The notes: generated by a model not told the origin, from the sequence alone. A stretch of 8,498 nt of DNA from an uncultured Eubacteriales bacterium (GCA_900321915.1 ONXW01000035.1:1-8498), one strand, 5' to 3'. Positions 1 through 6,830 are shown, counted from the first letter of the stretch. A program made the numbers and translations.

Positions 1-1
1 T

Positions 2-88
2 ACCGATGCGGCAGGAGCCGGCAGCGGTGCGGAACAGGACGGCGGCGCGGAGAATGACGCGGCGGCGCAAAACGCAGGCAGCGTGTAA
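2..88 (+). CDS. C-terminal tail of an unidentified protein (partial, 5' end outside window)
   Basis: An open frame enters from the left edge and stops at TAA 86-88, giving 28 visible residues. They are dominated by Ala, Gly, Asp, Glu and Gln (it ends in NAGSV), a low-complexity, probably disordered and acidic tail. No domain is visible, so the product cannot be named. The frame is supported by the GC-rich third positions and by the hairpin that starts 14 bases after the stop codon. Strand and frame are fairly likely; function is unknown. Confidence 0.6.
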   Translation, partial: TDAAGAGSGAEQDGGAENDAAAQNAGSV

Positions 89-102
89 GAGAGATAAAAA
101 AG

Positions 103-150
103 AGAGTCCGGACCGGGATGAGGCGAGAGTTTTATCCCGGTCCGGACTCT
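103..150 (+). terminator. Perfect 17-bp hairpin, terminator of the upstream gene
   Basis: Bases 103-119 are exactly complementary to 134-150, with a 14-base loop (120-133). The right arm runs into TCTTT (148-152), a short U-tract. The left side is preceded by an A-run (95-101), so the hairpin would also carry a good U-tract for transcription on the minus strand. It sits just after the stop codon at 88 and before the tRNA promoter, so it insulates the tRNA unit. Confidence 0.8.
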
Positions 151-180
151 TTCCGGAATTGTAATCCGAAAAAAAAGTGC

Positions 181-208
181 TTGACGATTCCGATGTGTGT
201 GATATAAT
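181..208 (+). promoter_or_regulatory. Sigma-A-type promoter of the tRNA-Gln gene
   Basis: The -35 is TTGACG (181-186) and the -10 is TATAAT (203-208), with a 16-base spacer. The predicted start is near 215. The leader RNA would begin with a perfect 6-bp hairpin (CGCAGT 215-220 with ACTGCG 228-233, 7-base loop) before the mature tRNA 5' end at 244. Confidence 0.82.
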
Positions 209-243
209 GATTTTCGCAGTCAACATTACTGCGAACTGAATAT

Positions 244-316
244 TGGGCTATAGCCAAATGGTAAGGCAGCGGACTCTGACTCCGTCATTTTGAAGGTTCG
301 AATCCTTCTAGCCCAG
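244..316 (+). tRNA. tRNA-Gln (anticodon CUG)
   Basis: A full cloverleaf can be folded. The acceptor arm is TGGGCTA 244-250 with TAGCCCA 309-315, and the discriminator is G316. The D arm is GCC 253-255 with GGC 265-267. The anticodon stem is GCGGA 269-273 with TCCGT 281-285 and the loop is CTCTGAC; the T arm is GAAGG 292-296 with CCTTC 304-308 around TTCGAAT. The anticodon CTG (276-278) reads CAG (Gln). CCA is not encoded (CGA follows the discriminator). The variable region is six bases by this fold, one more than usual. Position 32 is C. It is transcribed alone from the promoter at 181-208. Confidence 0.95.
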
Positions 317-322
317 CGATAT

Positions 323-367
323 GAGCCGTTAATTTTTGCAGATGCAATGATTAGCGGCTTTCTTTTG
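323..367 (+). terminator. Intrinsic terminator behind tRNA-Gln
   Basis: Bases 323-332 pair with 351-360 (10 bp, two of them G-U), followed by a T-rich stretch (357-367). The loop contains a smaller TGCA/TGCA inverted pair. It lies between the tRNA and the start codon at 389, so it separates the tRNA from the following operon or lets only part of the transcripts read through. Confidence 0.7.
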
Positions 368-388
368 TACAGAAAGGAAACCGGAGAG

Positions 389-1375
389 ATGGAGAATATC
401 GGGATCGCGGTGACGGACGGGAAGCCGGCAGGGCCGGGGGATGCCGAAGGGCGCGCGCTGGAGATAGAGAGAAGCATCATCAAGAAGTTCCGGCGCCCGA
501 TATGGCGCCGTTTCACGAAGGCGGTTCACGACTATCAGCTGATTCAGGAGGGCGACCATATCGCCTGCTGTATCTCCGGCGGGAAGGACTCCATGCTGAT
601 GGCAAAGCTCCTGCAGGAGCTGCAGCGCCACGGCATGGTGCATTTTGACCTGGATTTCCTGTGCATGAACCCCGGATATAATGAAGAGAACTGGGACCTG
701 ATTCAGGAAAATGCGAAAACCCTCGGGATACCGCTCACGCATTTCGAGTCGCAGATATTCGATATTGTGGCGGATATCGACAAGAGCCCCTGCTATCTCT
801 GCGCCAGGATGCGGCGCGGATACCTCTATTCCCGCGCGAAAGCCCTGGGCTGCAACAAGATTGCCCTGGGACATCATTTTGACGATGTGATCGAGACCGT
901 GCTGATGGGGATGTTCTTTGCCGGCAAGATAGAGACCATGATGCCGAAGCTTCACAGCAGGAACTTCCCGGGAATGGAGCTGATCCGCCCCATGTACCTG
1001 GTGAAGGAGCAGGATGTCCTGGCCTGGAGGGATTACAATCACCTGCGGTTCATCCGCTGCGCCTGCCGTTTTACGGAACACATGGAAAAAGAGCAGGAAG
1101 AGACCGGCTCCCGCAGGCAGGATATGAAGCAGCTCATAGAAAAGCTGCGGAAGATGGACAGCAATATTGACCGCAACATTTTCAACAGCACCCACGACAT
1201 CAGCCTGAAAACCATCCTGGGCGTCCACGCGGACGGCTGGAAGTACAGCTTCCTGGATGACTACGACCTGCCGGAGGAGGAACGGTGGATAAACAGGGCC
1301 GGGACGCTCCTTCCCTTAAAAGAGGAACCTGCCGGAACCGCGGGGGATGCTGCCGGAGAAGGAGGGCCTGCATGA
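389..1375 (+). CDS. ttcA: TtcA-family tRNA 2-thiocytidine synthetase-like protein
   Basis: This 328-residue PP-loop ATPase belongs to the TtcA/TilS superfamily. TtcA proteins adenylate C32 of certain tRNAs and replace the oxygen with sulfur using a [4Fe-4S] cluster. Visible motifs are the PP-loop SGGKDS (residues 63-68), PCYLCARMRRG with the CxxC pair C135/C138, GHHFDD (161-166), and a third cysteine site RCAC (C224, C226), matching the cluster-ligand pattern of the family. The start at 389 is preferred: AAAGGA lies 10 bases upstream and the terminator ends before it. An in-frame ATG at 290 lies inside the tRNA gene and has no ribosome site. The C-terminus (about 311-328) is a Gly/Ala-rich tail. 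The stop overlaps the surE start (ATGA). The family is clear. The exact tRNA substrate is unknown, and Clostridia carry several TtcA-like paralogues. Confidence 0.85.
   Translation: MENIGIAVTDGKPAGPGDAEGRALEIERSIIKKFRRPIWRRFTKAVHDYQLIQEGDHIACCISGGKDSMLMAKLLQELQRHGMVHFDLDFLCMNPGYNEENWDLIQENAKTLGIPLTHFESQIFDIVADIDKSPCYLCARMRRGYLYSRAKALGCNKIALGHHFDDVIETVLMGMFFAGKIETMMPKLHSRNFPGMELIRPMYLVKEQDVLAWRDYNHLRFIRCACRFTEHMEKEQEETGSRRQDMKQLIEKLRKMDSNIDRNIFNSTHDISLKTILGVHADGWKYSFLDDYDLPEEERWINRAGTLLPLKEEPAGTAGDAAGEGGPA
1359..1366 (+). promoter_or_regulatory. Ribosome binding site that fixes the surE start
   Basis: AAGGAGGG lies five bases before the ATG at 1372. It excludes the upstream in-frame ATG at 1285, which would place an Arg/Cys-rich run of 29 residues in front of the canonical SurE N-terminus. 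Confidence 0.8.
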
Positions 1376-2088
1376 GAATTCTCATTACCAACGATGACGG
1401 CATACAGTCGGAGGGGATCCGGAGGCTTGCCGGGATGGCCGCGCAGCTGGGGGAGGTCTGGGTCGTCGCCCCGGTAACCCAGTGCAGCGCCATGTCCCAC
1501 CGGATTACCATCCGGGACGCCCTGATCGCGGAGCGTGTGGATTTCCCCGGGCCGGTGACGGCATTTTCCCTGAGCGGGACGCCGGCGGACTGCGTCAAGG
1601 TGGCCCTTTCCTACCTGATGAAGGGAAACCGGCCGGACGTGGTCTTTTCCGGCGTCAACCACGGCTACAACGCCGGGTATGACATCGCCTACTCCGGCAC
1701 CGTGGGCGCGGCGATGGAGGCCATGATGCAGGGGGTTCCCGCCATCGCCTTCTCCGGCGAAGCGGTGGACTGCCATGAAGTCGAAGATCAGTACATGGCG
1801 GAGATCGCCCGGGAGCTTCTCGGGATGGAGGCGCCGGAGGGCGGCATCTGGAACGTGAACTTCCCCGGGTGCCCGCTGGAACAGTGCCGGGGCATTCTGC
1901 GGGACAGGACCGTGGCGCCCATCCAGGTATACAAGGACAAATATATCCCCATGGTCACGGACGAGGGGGATGTGCTGACGGTGGTCGGCATAAAAACGAC
2001 GGCGGAGGAAGTCCCGGAGGGGACGGATCTTGCCGCCGTACTGGCCGGTTACGTGTCCGTCGGCGCGGTGAAGAGCAGCGTCCTGTAA
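1372..2088 (+). CDS. surE: 5'/3'-nucleotidase SurE
   Basis: SurE is a divalent-metal-dependent phosphatase that removes phosphate from nucleoside 5'- and 3'-monophosphates and can trim short polyphosphate; it is thought to be cytosolic. The 238-residue product begins MRILITNDDG, the family hallmark, with metal ligands D8 and D9. S39 lies in the loop after VVAP, and N96 lies in SGVNHGYN (93-100). The substrate-site blocks SGTPADC (68-74) and YSGTVGAAMEA (107-117) are present. The length is slightly below the usual 245-265. The end GYVSVGAV departs from the common GYVSVTPL, a small divergence. Translation is probably coupled to the TtcA-like gene through the ATGA overlap, and uvrB follows 27 bases later. 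Identity is firm; the cellular role in this organism is inferred from the family. Confidence 0.93.
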   Translation: MRILITNDDGIQSEGIRRLAGMAAQLGEVWVVAPVTQCSAMSHRITIRDALIAERVDFPGPVTAFSLSGTPADCVKVALSYLMKGNRPDVVFSGVNHGYNAGYDIAYSGTVGAAMEAMMQGVPAIAFSGEAVDCHEVEDQYMAEIARELLGMEAPEGGIWNVNFPGCPLEQCRGILRDRTVAPIQVYKDKYIPMVTDEGDVLTVVGIKTTAEEVPEGTDLAAVLAGYVSVGAVKSSVL

Positions 2089-2115
2089 CGAGGAAAACAG
2101 AAAGGAAACAGTGGC

Positions 2116-4107
2116 ATGGATCATTTTGTGCTGCATTCGGAATACAAGCCTACCGGCGACCAGCCGCAGGCTATCGAAGAGCTGGTGAAGGGCTTTCAGG
2201 AGGGGAACCAGTGCGAGACCCTGCTGGGCGTGACCGGGTCGGGCAAGACCTTTACCATGGCAAATGTCATCGAAAGGCTCAACAAGCCCACGCTTATCAT
2301 CGCCCACAACAAGACGCTGGCGGCACAGCTCTACGGGGAAATGAAGGAGTTCTTCCCGGAAAACGCGGTGGAATACTTCGTATCCTACTATGATTACTAC
2401 CAGCCCGAGGCGTATGTCCCCTCGACGGATACCTATATCGAGAAGGATTCCGCCATCAACGACGAGATCGACAAGCTGCGCCATTCAGCCACGGCCGCGC
2501 TGTCGGAGCGGAACGACGTCATTATTGTCGCCTCCGTCTCCTGCATCTACGGACTGGGCAGCCCCATCGACTATAAAAACATGGTCATTTCCCTCCGGCC
2601 GGGCATGGAGAAGGACAGGGACGACGTTATCCGGAAGCTCATCGATATCCAGTACAACCGCAATGACATGGATTTTAAGCGCGGAAGCTTCCGCGTGCGC
2701 GGGGATACCATCGAGATCTATCCGGCCTACTCCAGCGGCGCCGCCTACAGGATCGAATTCTTCGGCGACGAGATTGACCGGATCGCGGAGATTGATTCCC
2801 TGACCGGGGAAATCAAAGCCATCCTCGGCCACGTCGCCATTTTCCCGGCCTCCCACTATGTGGTGCCGAAGGAAAAAATGATGCTGGCCACGGAGAACAT
2901 CCTGCAGGAGATGCAGGAGCAGGTGGCGTTTTTCAAGAGCGAGGACAAGCTCATCGAAGCCCAGAGAATCGCGGAGCGGACCAACTTTGACGTGGAAATG
3001 ATGCGGGAGACGGGTTTCTGCTCCGGCATCGAGAACTACTCCAGGCAGCTGAATTTCACGAAGGCGGGGGATCCGCCCTGCACGCTGATGGACTATTTCC
3101 CCAGGGATTTCCTGATGATCATCGATGAGTCCCACATGACCATCCCGCAGATCGGGGGCATGTACAACGGGGACCGGGCGCGGAAAACCGTGCTGGTCAA
3201 CTACGGGTTCCGGCTTCCGTCCGCCCTGGACAACCGGCCTCTCAGCTTTGACGAATTTGAGACCAAGATAGACCAGGTCCTGTTCTGCTCCGCGACGCCA
3301 GCCCATTATGAGGAGGAGCACGAGATGCTGCGGGCGGAACAGCTGATCCGGCCCACGGGCCTCCTGGACCCGCCCATCGACGTGCGCCCCGTGAAAGGGC
3401 AGATCGATGACCTTCTCACGGAGATCACGAGAGAGACGGAAAAGAAGAACAAGGTGATGGTGACCACCCTCACGAAGCGGATGGCGGAGGACCTGACCGA
3501 TTTCCTGAAAGAGGCGGGGGTCCGGGTCAAATACCTCCACTCCGACGTGGACACCCTGGAGCGCGCGGAGATCATCCGGGACATGCGCCTGGACGTGTTT
3601 GACGTTCTCGTGGGAATCAACCTCCTAAGGGAGGGCCTGGATATCCCCGAGATCTCCCTCGTGGCCATACTGGACGCCGACAAGGAGGGATTCCTGCGGT
3701 CGGAGACGTCCCTCATCCAGACGGTGGGGCGCGCTGCCAGGAACGCGGAAGGCCGCGTCATCATGTACGCGGATACGATGACGGACTCCATGAAGCGGGC
3801 CATCGATGAGACAAACCGCAGGAGGGCCGTGCAGGAGGAGTACAACCGGGAGCACGGCATCACGCCCACCACGATCAAAAAGGCCGTCCGGGACCTTATT
3901 TCCATCTCTCAGGCGGCGGACGGCATTACCAACCGGATCACCAAGGACCCCGAATCCATGGACCGGGAGGAGCTGGAAAAGCTGATCAGAACAGTTACAA
4001 AGAAGATGAACCAGGCTGCGGCGGAGCTGAATTTCGAGGAAGCCGCGCAGCTGCGTGACCGTATGGTGGAGCTGAAAAAGATGCTCCGCGAAATGGATGA
4101 ATCATAA
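2116..4107 (+). CDS. uvrB: UvrABC system protein B (excinuclease subunit UvrB)
   Basis: UvrB is the damage-verifying helicase-like subunit of nucleotide excision repair. It is loaded by UvrA, clamps one DNA strand behind its beta-hairpin, and recruits UvrC for the dual incision. The 663-residue length is typical. Walker A is GVTGSGKT (38-45). The beta-hairpin is [19 protein letters not shown] (92-110), and Walker B is IIDESH (D337, E338). Helicase motif VI is QTVGRAARN (535-543). The C-terminal UVR motif, used for UvrC contact, is near 625-658 ([17 protein letters not shown]). All motifs are intact. AAGGA (2102-2106) precedes the start by 9 bases. uvrA is not in the window. The next gene begins 10 bases after the stop, so the transporter pair behind it is probably co-transcribed. 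Confidence 0.98.
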   Translation: MDHFVLHSEYKPTGDQPQAIEELVKGFQEGNQCETLLGVTGSGKTFTMANVIERLNKPTLIIAHNKTLAAQLYGEMKEFFPENAVEYFVSYYDYYQPEAYVPSTDTYIEKDSAINDEIDKLRHSATAALSERNDVIIVASVSCIYGLGSPIDYKNMVISLRPGMEKDRDDVIRKLIDIQYNRNDMDFKRGSFRVRGDTIEIYPAYSSGAAYRIEFFGDEIDRIAEIDSLTGEIKAILGHVAIFPASHYVVPKEKMMLATENILQEMQEQVAFFKSEDKLIEAQRIAERTNFDVEMMRETGFCSGIENYSRQLNFTKAGDPPCTLMDYFPRDFLMIIDESHMTIPQIGGMYNGDRARKTVLVNYGFRLPSALDNRPLSFDEFETKIDQVLFCSATPAHYEEEHEMLRAEQLIRPTGLLDPPIDVRPVKGQIDDLLTEITRETEKKNKVMVTTLTKRMAEDLTDFLKEAGVRVKYLHSDVDTLERAEIIRDMRLDVFDVLVGINLLREGLDIPEISLVAILDADKEGFLRSETSLIQTVGRAARNAEGRVIMYADTMTDSMKRAIDETNRRRAVQEEYNREHGITPTTIKKAVRDLISISQAADGITNRITKDPESMDREELEKLIRTVTKKMNQAAAELNFEEAAQLRDRMVELKKMLREMDES

Positions 4108-4108
4108 C

Positions 4109-4113
4109 AGGGA
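4109..4113 (+). promoter_or_regulatory. Ribosome binding site that decides the yjjP-like start
   Basis: AGGGA lies immediately after the uvrB stop and 4-5 bases before ATG 4118. The alternative ATG at 4097, which would overlap uvrB by 11 bases and add 7 residues, has no purine-rich site in front of it. Confidence 0.6.
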
Positions 4114-4117
4114 AAAT

Positions 4118-4858
4118 ATGGAACGCCTGGCGGAATTTGCTCTCGGCGCCGGGGAAATGCTCCTGGTGAGCGGCGCGGAGATGGCCAGGGTGGAGGACAC
4201 GGTTTACAGGATCCTCCGCGCGGGCGGCTGGGACTCCCCGGAGGTATTCGCGCTTCCGACCGGGATTTTTATCGCCGCCAGGGACATAAAGAGCGTCTCT
4301 GCGATGCACCGGGTGACGGAGCACAGGACCGACCTCAGGAGGTTTATCCTGATCAACCAGCTGTCCCGGGAATTCTGCGCCGGAAGGAAAACATTAAAGG
4401 AAGCGGAAGAGGAGCTTTCCCGGATCAGGGAAGTCCGGGACTACGGTTTCGCTGTATGCCTCCTGGGCTATGCCCTGGTCTGCGGCTTTTTTGCCGTCAT
4501 GTTCGGGGGAGGCTGTCCGGAAGCCATCGCGGCCGGCCTGGTGGGGCTCCTGCTTTGCGCGGTGCTGCAGGCGCTGCCCAAATACGCCATCAGCGATTTT
4601 ATTCGGATGCTCCTCGGCGGCCTCACAGTAGGCCTCTCGGCGCTGCTCCTGCAGCGCTTCCTGTGGCAGCCGCTGCACGCGGATCCCGTGGTGATGGGAT
4701 CCATCATGCCGCTGGTTCCGGGAGCGACGCTCACCACAGCCATCCGGGACACCATCAACGGGGACTATGCCGCCGGCACGGCCAGATTTGCGGAAGCTGT
4801 GGTCATGGCGATGGCCATCGCCACCGGCGTGGCCATGTCCATGCTGCTGTCCCTGTAA
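4118..4858 (+). CDS. ThrE/YjjP-type exporter subunit (large, DUF1212-like)
   Basis: The 246-residue protein resembles the N-terminal and first membrane half of ThrE, the threonine/serine exporter of Corynebacterium, and E. coli YjjP. Residues 1-107 are a soluble domain with the family's LPTGIFIA segment (47-53). About five hydrophobic segments follow (roughly 110-130, 134-155, 162-182, 189-206, 224-246). The block PLVPGATLTTAIRDTINGDY (198-217) with G220 is the family signature around the fourth segment. The start at 4118 is chosen for its ribosome site; 4097 is possible. The partner subunit starts 15 bases after the stop. In E. coli YjjP and YjjB act together in dicarboxylate (succinate) export, whereas single-chain ThrE exports threonine and serine. 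The substrate here cannot be read from sequence. Confidence 0.88.
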   Translation: MERLAEFALGAGEMLLVSGAEMARVEDTVYRILRAGGWDSPEVFALPTGIFIAARDIKSVSAMHRVTEHRTDLRRFILINQLSREFCAGRKTLKEAEEELSRIREVRDYGFAVCLLGYALVCGFFAVMFGGGCPEAIAAGLVGLLLCAVLQALPKYAISDFIRMLLGGLTVGLSALLLQRFLWQPLHADPVVMGSIMPLVPGATLTTAIRDTINGDYAAGTARFAEAVVMAMAIATGVAMSMLLSL

Positions 4859-4873
4859 AAAAGGAGGATAACC

Positions 4874-5338
4874 ATGTCCGTCACACAGCTGCTGATTCAG
4901 ACCGCGAGCGCCTTCCTGGCGATCCTCGGCTTCAGCCTGATCCTTGACCTTCCGAAAAACCTGCTGCTCGCCGGGGGCCTTACCGGTGCTCTCAACTGGT
5001 TCGTGTACTGCCTCGTTACCGGCGCCGGCCGGGGAAATGTGCCCGCGGCGCTGCTCGCGAGCCTCGCGGCCGCATTTACCAGCCATGTGCTGGCGCGCCG
5101 GAAGAAAGCGCCGGTGACAGCATTCCTGCTGCCGGGAATTCTCCCCACCGTGCCCGGGGGTTCCATCTACAGGACGGTCTATTACCTGAGCCGGGGGGAA
5201 AATGTCCTGGCGGGCCATTACCTCGCGGAGGCGCTTCAGATCGCCGGCGCCATGGCGCTCGGGATCGTTATCGTGGATTCGCTGGCAAGGCAGCTTCCCT
5301 GGGGAACGGTGATCAGGCACCCCTCCCTGCGGAAATAA
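4874..5338 (+). CDS. ThrE/YjjB-type exporter subunit (small)
   Basis: This is a 154-residue integral membrane protein with four or five hydrophobic stretches (about 8-24, 29-49, 55-74, 80-96 and 115-136). It matches the second half of ThrE and E. coli YjjB (ThrE_2-type domain). The signature LLPGILPTVPGGSIYRTVYY (85-104) is diagnostic. The ribosome site AAGGAGG (4861-4867) lies 6 bases before the ATG and is the strongest in the operon. It forms a two-protein transporter with the preceding gene. The last 103 bases are overlapped antisense by the convergent DUF5688 gene, and no terminator is visible behind its stop. The family is confident; the exported compound (amino acid or dicarboxylate) is open. 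Confidence 0.88.
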   Translation: MSVTQLLIQTASAFLAILGFSLILDLPKNLLLAGGLTGALNWFVYCLVTGAGRGNVPAALLASLAAAFTSHVLARRKKAPVTAFLLPGILPTVPGGSIYRTVYYLSRGENVLAGHYLAEALQIAGAMALGIVIVDSLARQLPWGTVIRHPSLRK

Positions 5339-6171
5339 TAGATATGGTCGGAAAGCCGGTCGGCGCGGTCCACGCTCGATCTGTTGACTTCCCGGACCAT
5401 CCGGTTCATATGTTCAGCTTCGCCGGAATCCTTTTCCGGCATCAGAAGAACCTCGTGGATACTTGAGGGCAGGATGACGAGATCGTCATCCACCTTATCC
5501 GCGAGGTTTTTCAGCACTCCGGGATAGAGCATGGCGGACGCGCCCTGTATCCCGGTCCCGTTTGTCAGGACGTAGAGGGGGGAGAATGGCATTTCGTCCG
5601 CATTCTCCAGCTGCATGGCCTCCGCCATGGTCCTGAGGCGGGCCGGCAGGGCCTTCGGCGCGTTTTCCAGCGCGTCCCTGCGGAGCTCCTCCGGGGAAAT
5701 GTTCCAGATGTCCAGGTGGTTTCTGCGGATGAGGCAGGAATAGAGTTCCCCGCCTGAGGTGTGGACCACGGAGATGAAAACCATGGCGAGGTCCAGGACA
5801 GGGAACCAGGGGACATCCTCCAGGAGTTCGCGGTTTTCTTCCGTGTTGATCAGGCGGAAGGCGAGCTGTTCTTTTACGGAGGAATAGTCGCAGAAACGGT
5901 CCGCGGTATCCGGCGGAATCTCCGGGCCGGCGGCCGAGGCGCGCAGCACCTGCTCCGCGATCACATGCATCGGCATGCCTTCCCGGTACAGCTCATAAAG
6001 GTCGTTCAGGTAGACGGTGGGAGAGACGGGATAGGTTCCCGAGACGATGGTCAGGCCGTCGCAGACGGTCCCGTTGTTCTTCAGGACTTTGACGGGGCGG
6101 ACTTCCACGGAATCCCCCAGCTTTTCCTGGACAAGGACACGGACAGTGTTCAGAAAGGTCTCATATACCAT
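5236..6171 (-). CDS. DUF5688 family protein, function unknown
   Basis: This is a 311-residue soluble protein with no signal peptide or membrane segment. It carries the conserved blocks I associate with DUF5688: YPVSPTVYLNDLYELYREGM (47-66), PVLDLAMVF (124-132), LYVLTNGTGIQGASAMLYP (199-217), LPSSIHEVLLMP (234-245), MVREVN (258-263) and LSDHIYYF (273-280). As I recall, the family usually ends shortly after that last block. Here the frame has no stop there and continues for about 30 residues (282-311), read antisense to the end of yjjB. The ribosome site GAAGGAGG (6178-6185) is 6 bases before the ATG, so the start is firm. Such proteins often occur in several copies per Lachnospiraceae genome; no biochemical role is known to me. 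It is convergent with the transporter genes and has its own promoter. Confidence 0.82.
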   Translation of the reverse strand: MVYETFLNTVRVLVQEKLGDSVEVRPVKVLKNNGTVCDGLTIVSGTYPVSPTVYLNDLYELYREGMPMHVIAEQVLRASAAGPEIPPDTADRFCDYSSVKEQLAFRLINTEENRELLEDVPWFPVLDLAMVFISVVHTSGGELYSCLIRRNHLDIWNISPEELRRDALENAPKALPARLRTMAEAMQLENADEMPFSPLYVLTNGTGIQGASAMLYPGVLKNLADKVDDDLVILPSSIHEVLLMPEKDSGEAEHMNRMVREVNRSSVDRADRLSDHIYYFRREGCLITVPQGSCLASESTITIPSAMAPAI

Positions 6172-6211
6172 AAAGTACCTCCTTCAGAATTGAGATATAG
6201 AGTTGCCTGAG

Positions 6212-6230
6212 GGCCGGAAGAAATCCGGCC
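6212..6230 (-). other. Leader hairpin in front of the DUF5688 gene
   Basis: GGCCGGA (6212-6218) and TCCGGCC (6224-6230) form a perfect 7-bp stem with a 5-base loop. On the minus strand it would lie close to the predicted 5' end of the DUF5688 mRNA (near 6236) and about 27 bases upstream of the ribosome site. No U-tract follows, so it is more likely a 5' stabilising hairpin or regulatory stem than a terminator. Confidence 0.5.
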
Positions 6231-6242
6231 GGACGTATCGCG

Positions 6243-6251
6243 ATCATAGCA
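6243..6251 (-). promoter_or_regulatory. Candidate extended -10 promoter of the DUF5688 gene
   Basis: Read on the minus strand the bases are TGCTATGAT, that is TG-n-TATGAT, an extended -10. No good -35 is visible at 16-18 bases upstream (only TAGATT at 17). The predicted start near 6236 gives a leader of about 65 nt. Confidence 0.45.
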
Positions 6252-6410
6252 TTTGGGGAGGTCGGAATCTATGGTAAAAGTGCCGGGAAATTATACCTTC
6301 AGATTAAACGTAATTATCTGAAATAAAGCTTCAAAATATACAAAACACCAAAAACAATCTTCTTAAGAAATAAGATATATAAAATTAATGCGATTGAGAG
6401 ATAAAAAGTG
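6252..6410. other. AT-rich gene-free stretch upstream of the RNA promoter
   Basis: No gene is seen here. It falls far below its neighbours in GC (14 G or C in the 60 bases from 6301). It contains an imperfect inverted repeat CAGAT (6300-6304) with ATCTG (6316-6320) and the 10-base palindrome TTCTTAAGAA (6360-6369). The A/T tracts just before 6411 could act as an UP element for the promoter that follows. The repeats are possible operator sites only. Confidence 0.4.
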
Positions 6411-6439
6411 TTGACAAATCGAAGGGGGTTTCGTATAAT
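6411..6439 (+). promoter_or_regulatory. Full-consensus sigma-A promoter driving the candidate ncRNA
   Basis: TTGACA (6411-6416) and TATAAT (6434-6439) are separated by exactly 17 bases, with AT-rich sequence upstream. It is the best promoter in the window, and its predicted start is near 6446. No translatable gene of reasonable size follows on this strand before the terminator at 6787. Confidence 0.88.
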
Positions 6440-6445
6440 GAAACC

Positions 6446-6830
6446 AACAAAAAGATACAAAAAGAAAGGATTCAGAGGTGAGAATCCCAAAAAAAGAATC
6501 CTGATAAGGGGAAAGGAGTTGATTCCGCCGGAAGTTTAAAAGCGTCTGATTATTAAGAATCAGACAGGAGAACGCAGCAGAGAGAATCAAACAATTCTAT
6601 AACCGGTACACAGTAACCGTTCGCAGCTGATATGACGAGAAAGTATCAGAGGAAAAAGGTACAGGGGAGTACGGATAGAAAGTAAAAAAAATGAAGGTTT
6701 GATGAAAAGAGAAGAGAAAGCTGCGAAGAACAATTGAATATAGATTGAAGTTAAATGGAGGTACACGCCATTGGATAACGAAATCTAAGAGGGTATTGGT
6801 AGAAAAGAAAAAAACCGATACCCTCTTTTA
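6446..6830 (+). ncRNA. Candidate structured noncoding RNA, about 385 nt, family not recognised
   Basis: The start is inferred from the promoter at 6411-6439 and the end from the terminator at 6787-6827. The interval is A/G-rich and carries many complementary segments. Local hairpins: GGATTC 6468-6473 with GAATCC 6482-6487; GAATC 6496-6500 with GATTC 6521-6525; GTCTGATT 6544-6551 with AATCAGAC 6558-6565; AATGG 6754-6758 with CCATT 6768-6772. Nested domain: CAAT-T-CTATA 6592-6601 with TATAG-ATTG 6739-6747 (one bulge) encloses CGGT 6604-6607 with ACCG 6616-6619. Directly abutting that is TTCGCAGCT 6620-6628 with AGCTGCGAA 6719-6727, which encloses GATA 6629-6632 with TATC 6644-6647 and GTAC 6659-6662 with GTAC 6669-6672. 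The contiguity of these helices suggests a real multibranched fold. Coding potential is poor: only peptides of at most about 17 codons, mostly without ribosome sites. RNase P, tmRNA, SRP and 6S signatures are absent. It could instead be a long leader whose gene was lost. Confidence 0.6.
6771..6788 (+). CDS. Possible five-codon peptide (TTG start) inside the RNA
   Basis: GGAGG at 6757-6761 is followed nine bases later by TTG GAT AAC GAA ATC TAA, which ends at the foot of the terminator stem. The spacing is acceptable and this is the best Shine-Dalgarno match in the transcript. Part of the site would be in the AATGG/CCATT hairpin. It may be chance, a leader peptide, or the relic of the start of a deleted gene. 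Confidence 0.15.
   Translation: MDNEI

Noticed and set aside
290..388. Extended N-terminus of the TtcA-like protein from ATG 290
   Set aside because: The start would lie inside the tRNA-Gln gene and the extension would translate the tRNA terminator. ATG 389 has a suitable ribosome site and the family N-terminus begins after it.
1261..3540. Two long minus-strand open frames (1261-2484 and 2485-3540)
   Set aside because: They lie antisense to surE and uvrB, whose family motifs are intact. Their translations are His/Arg/Gly-rich with no recognisable domain, as expected from GC-rich antisense frames.
6438..6539. 33-codon plus-strand frame starting at ATG 6438
   Set aside because: Its start codon overlaps the -10 element, so it would not be in the transcript from that promoter, and no ribosome site precedes it.
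6363..6590. 75-residue minus-strand frame in the AT-rich region
   Set aside because: It has no ribosome site or promoter in the right place, it is antisense to the ncRNA promoter and 5' end, and its Phe/Leu/Ser-rich sequence resembles no known protein.
6446..6830. RNase P RNA, tmRNA, SRP RNA or 6S RNA
   Set aside because: I see no GAGGAAAGTCC-type RNase P core, no tRNA-like T-loop or paired ends for tmRNA, no SRP domain core, and no end-to-end hairpin with central bubble for 6S. These were judged by eye only.
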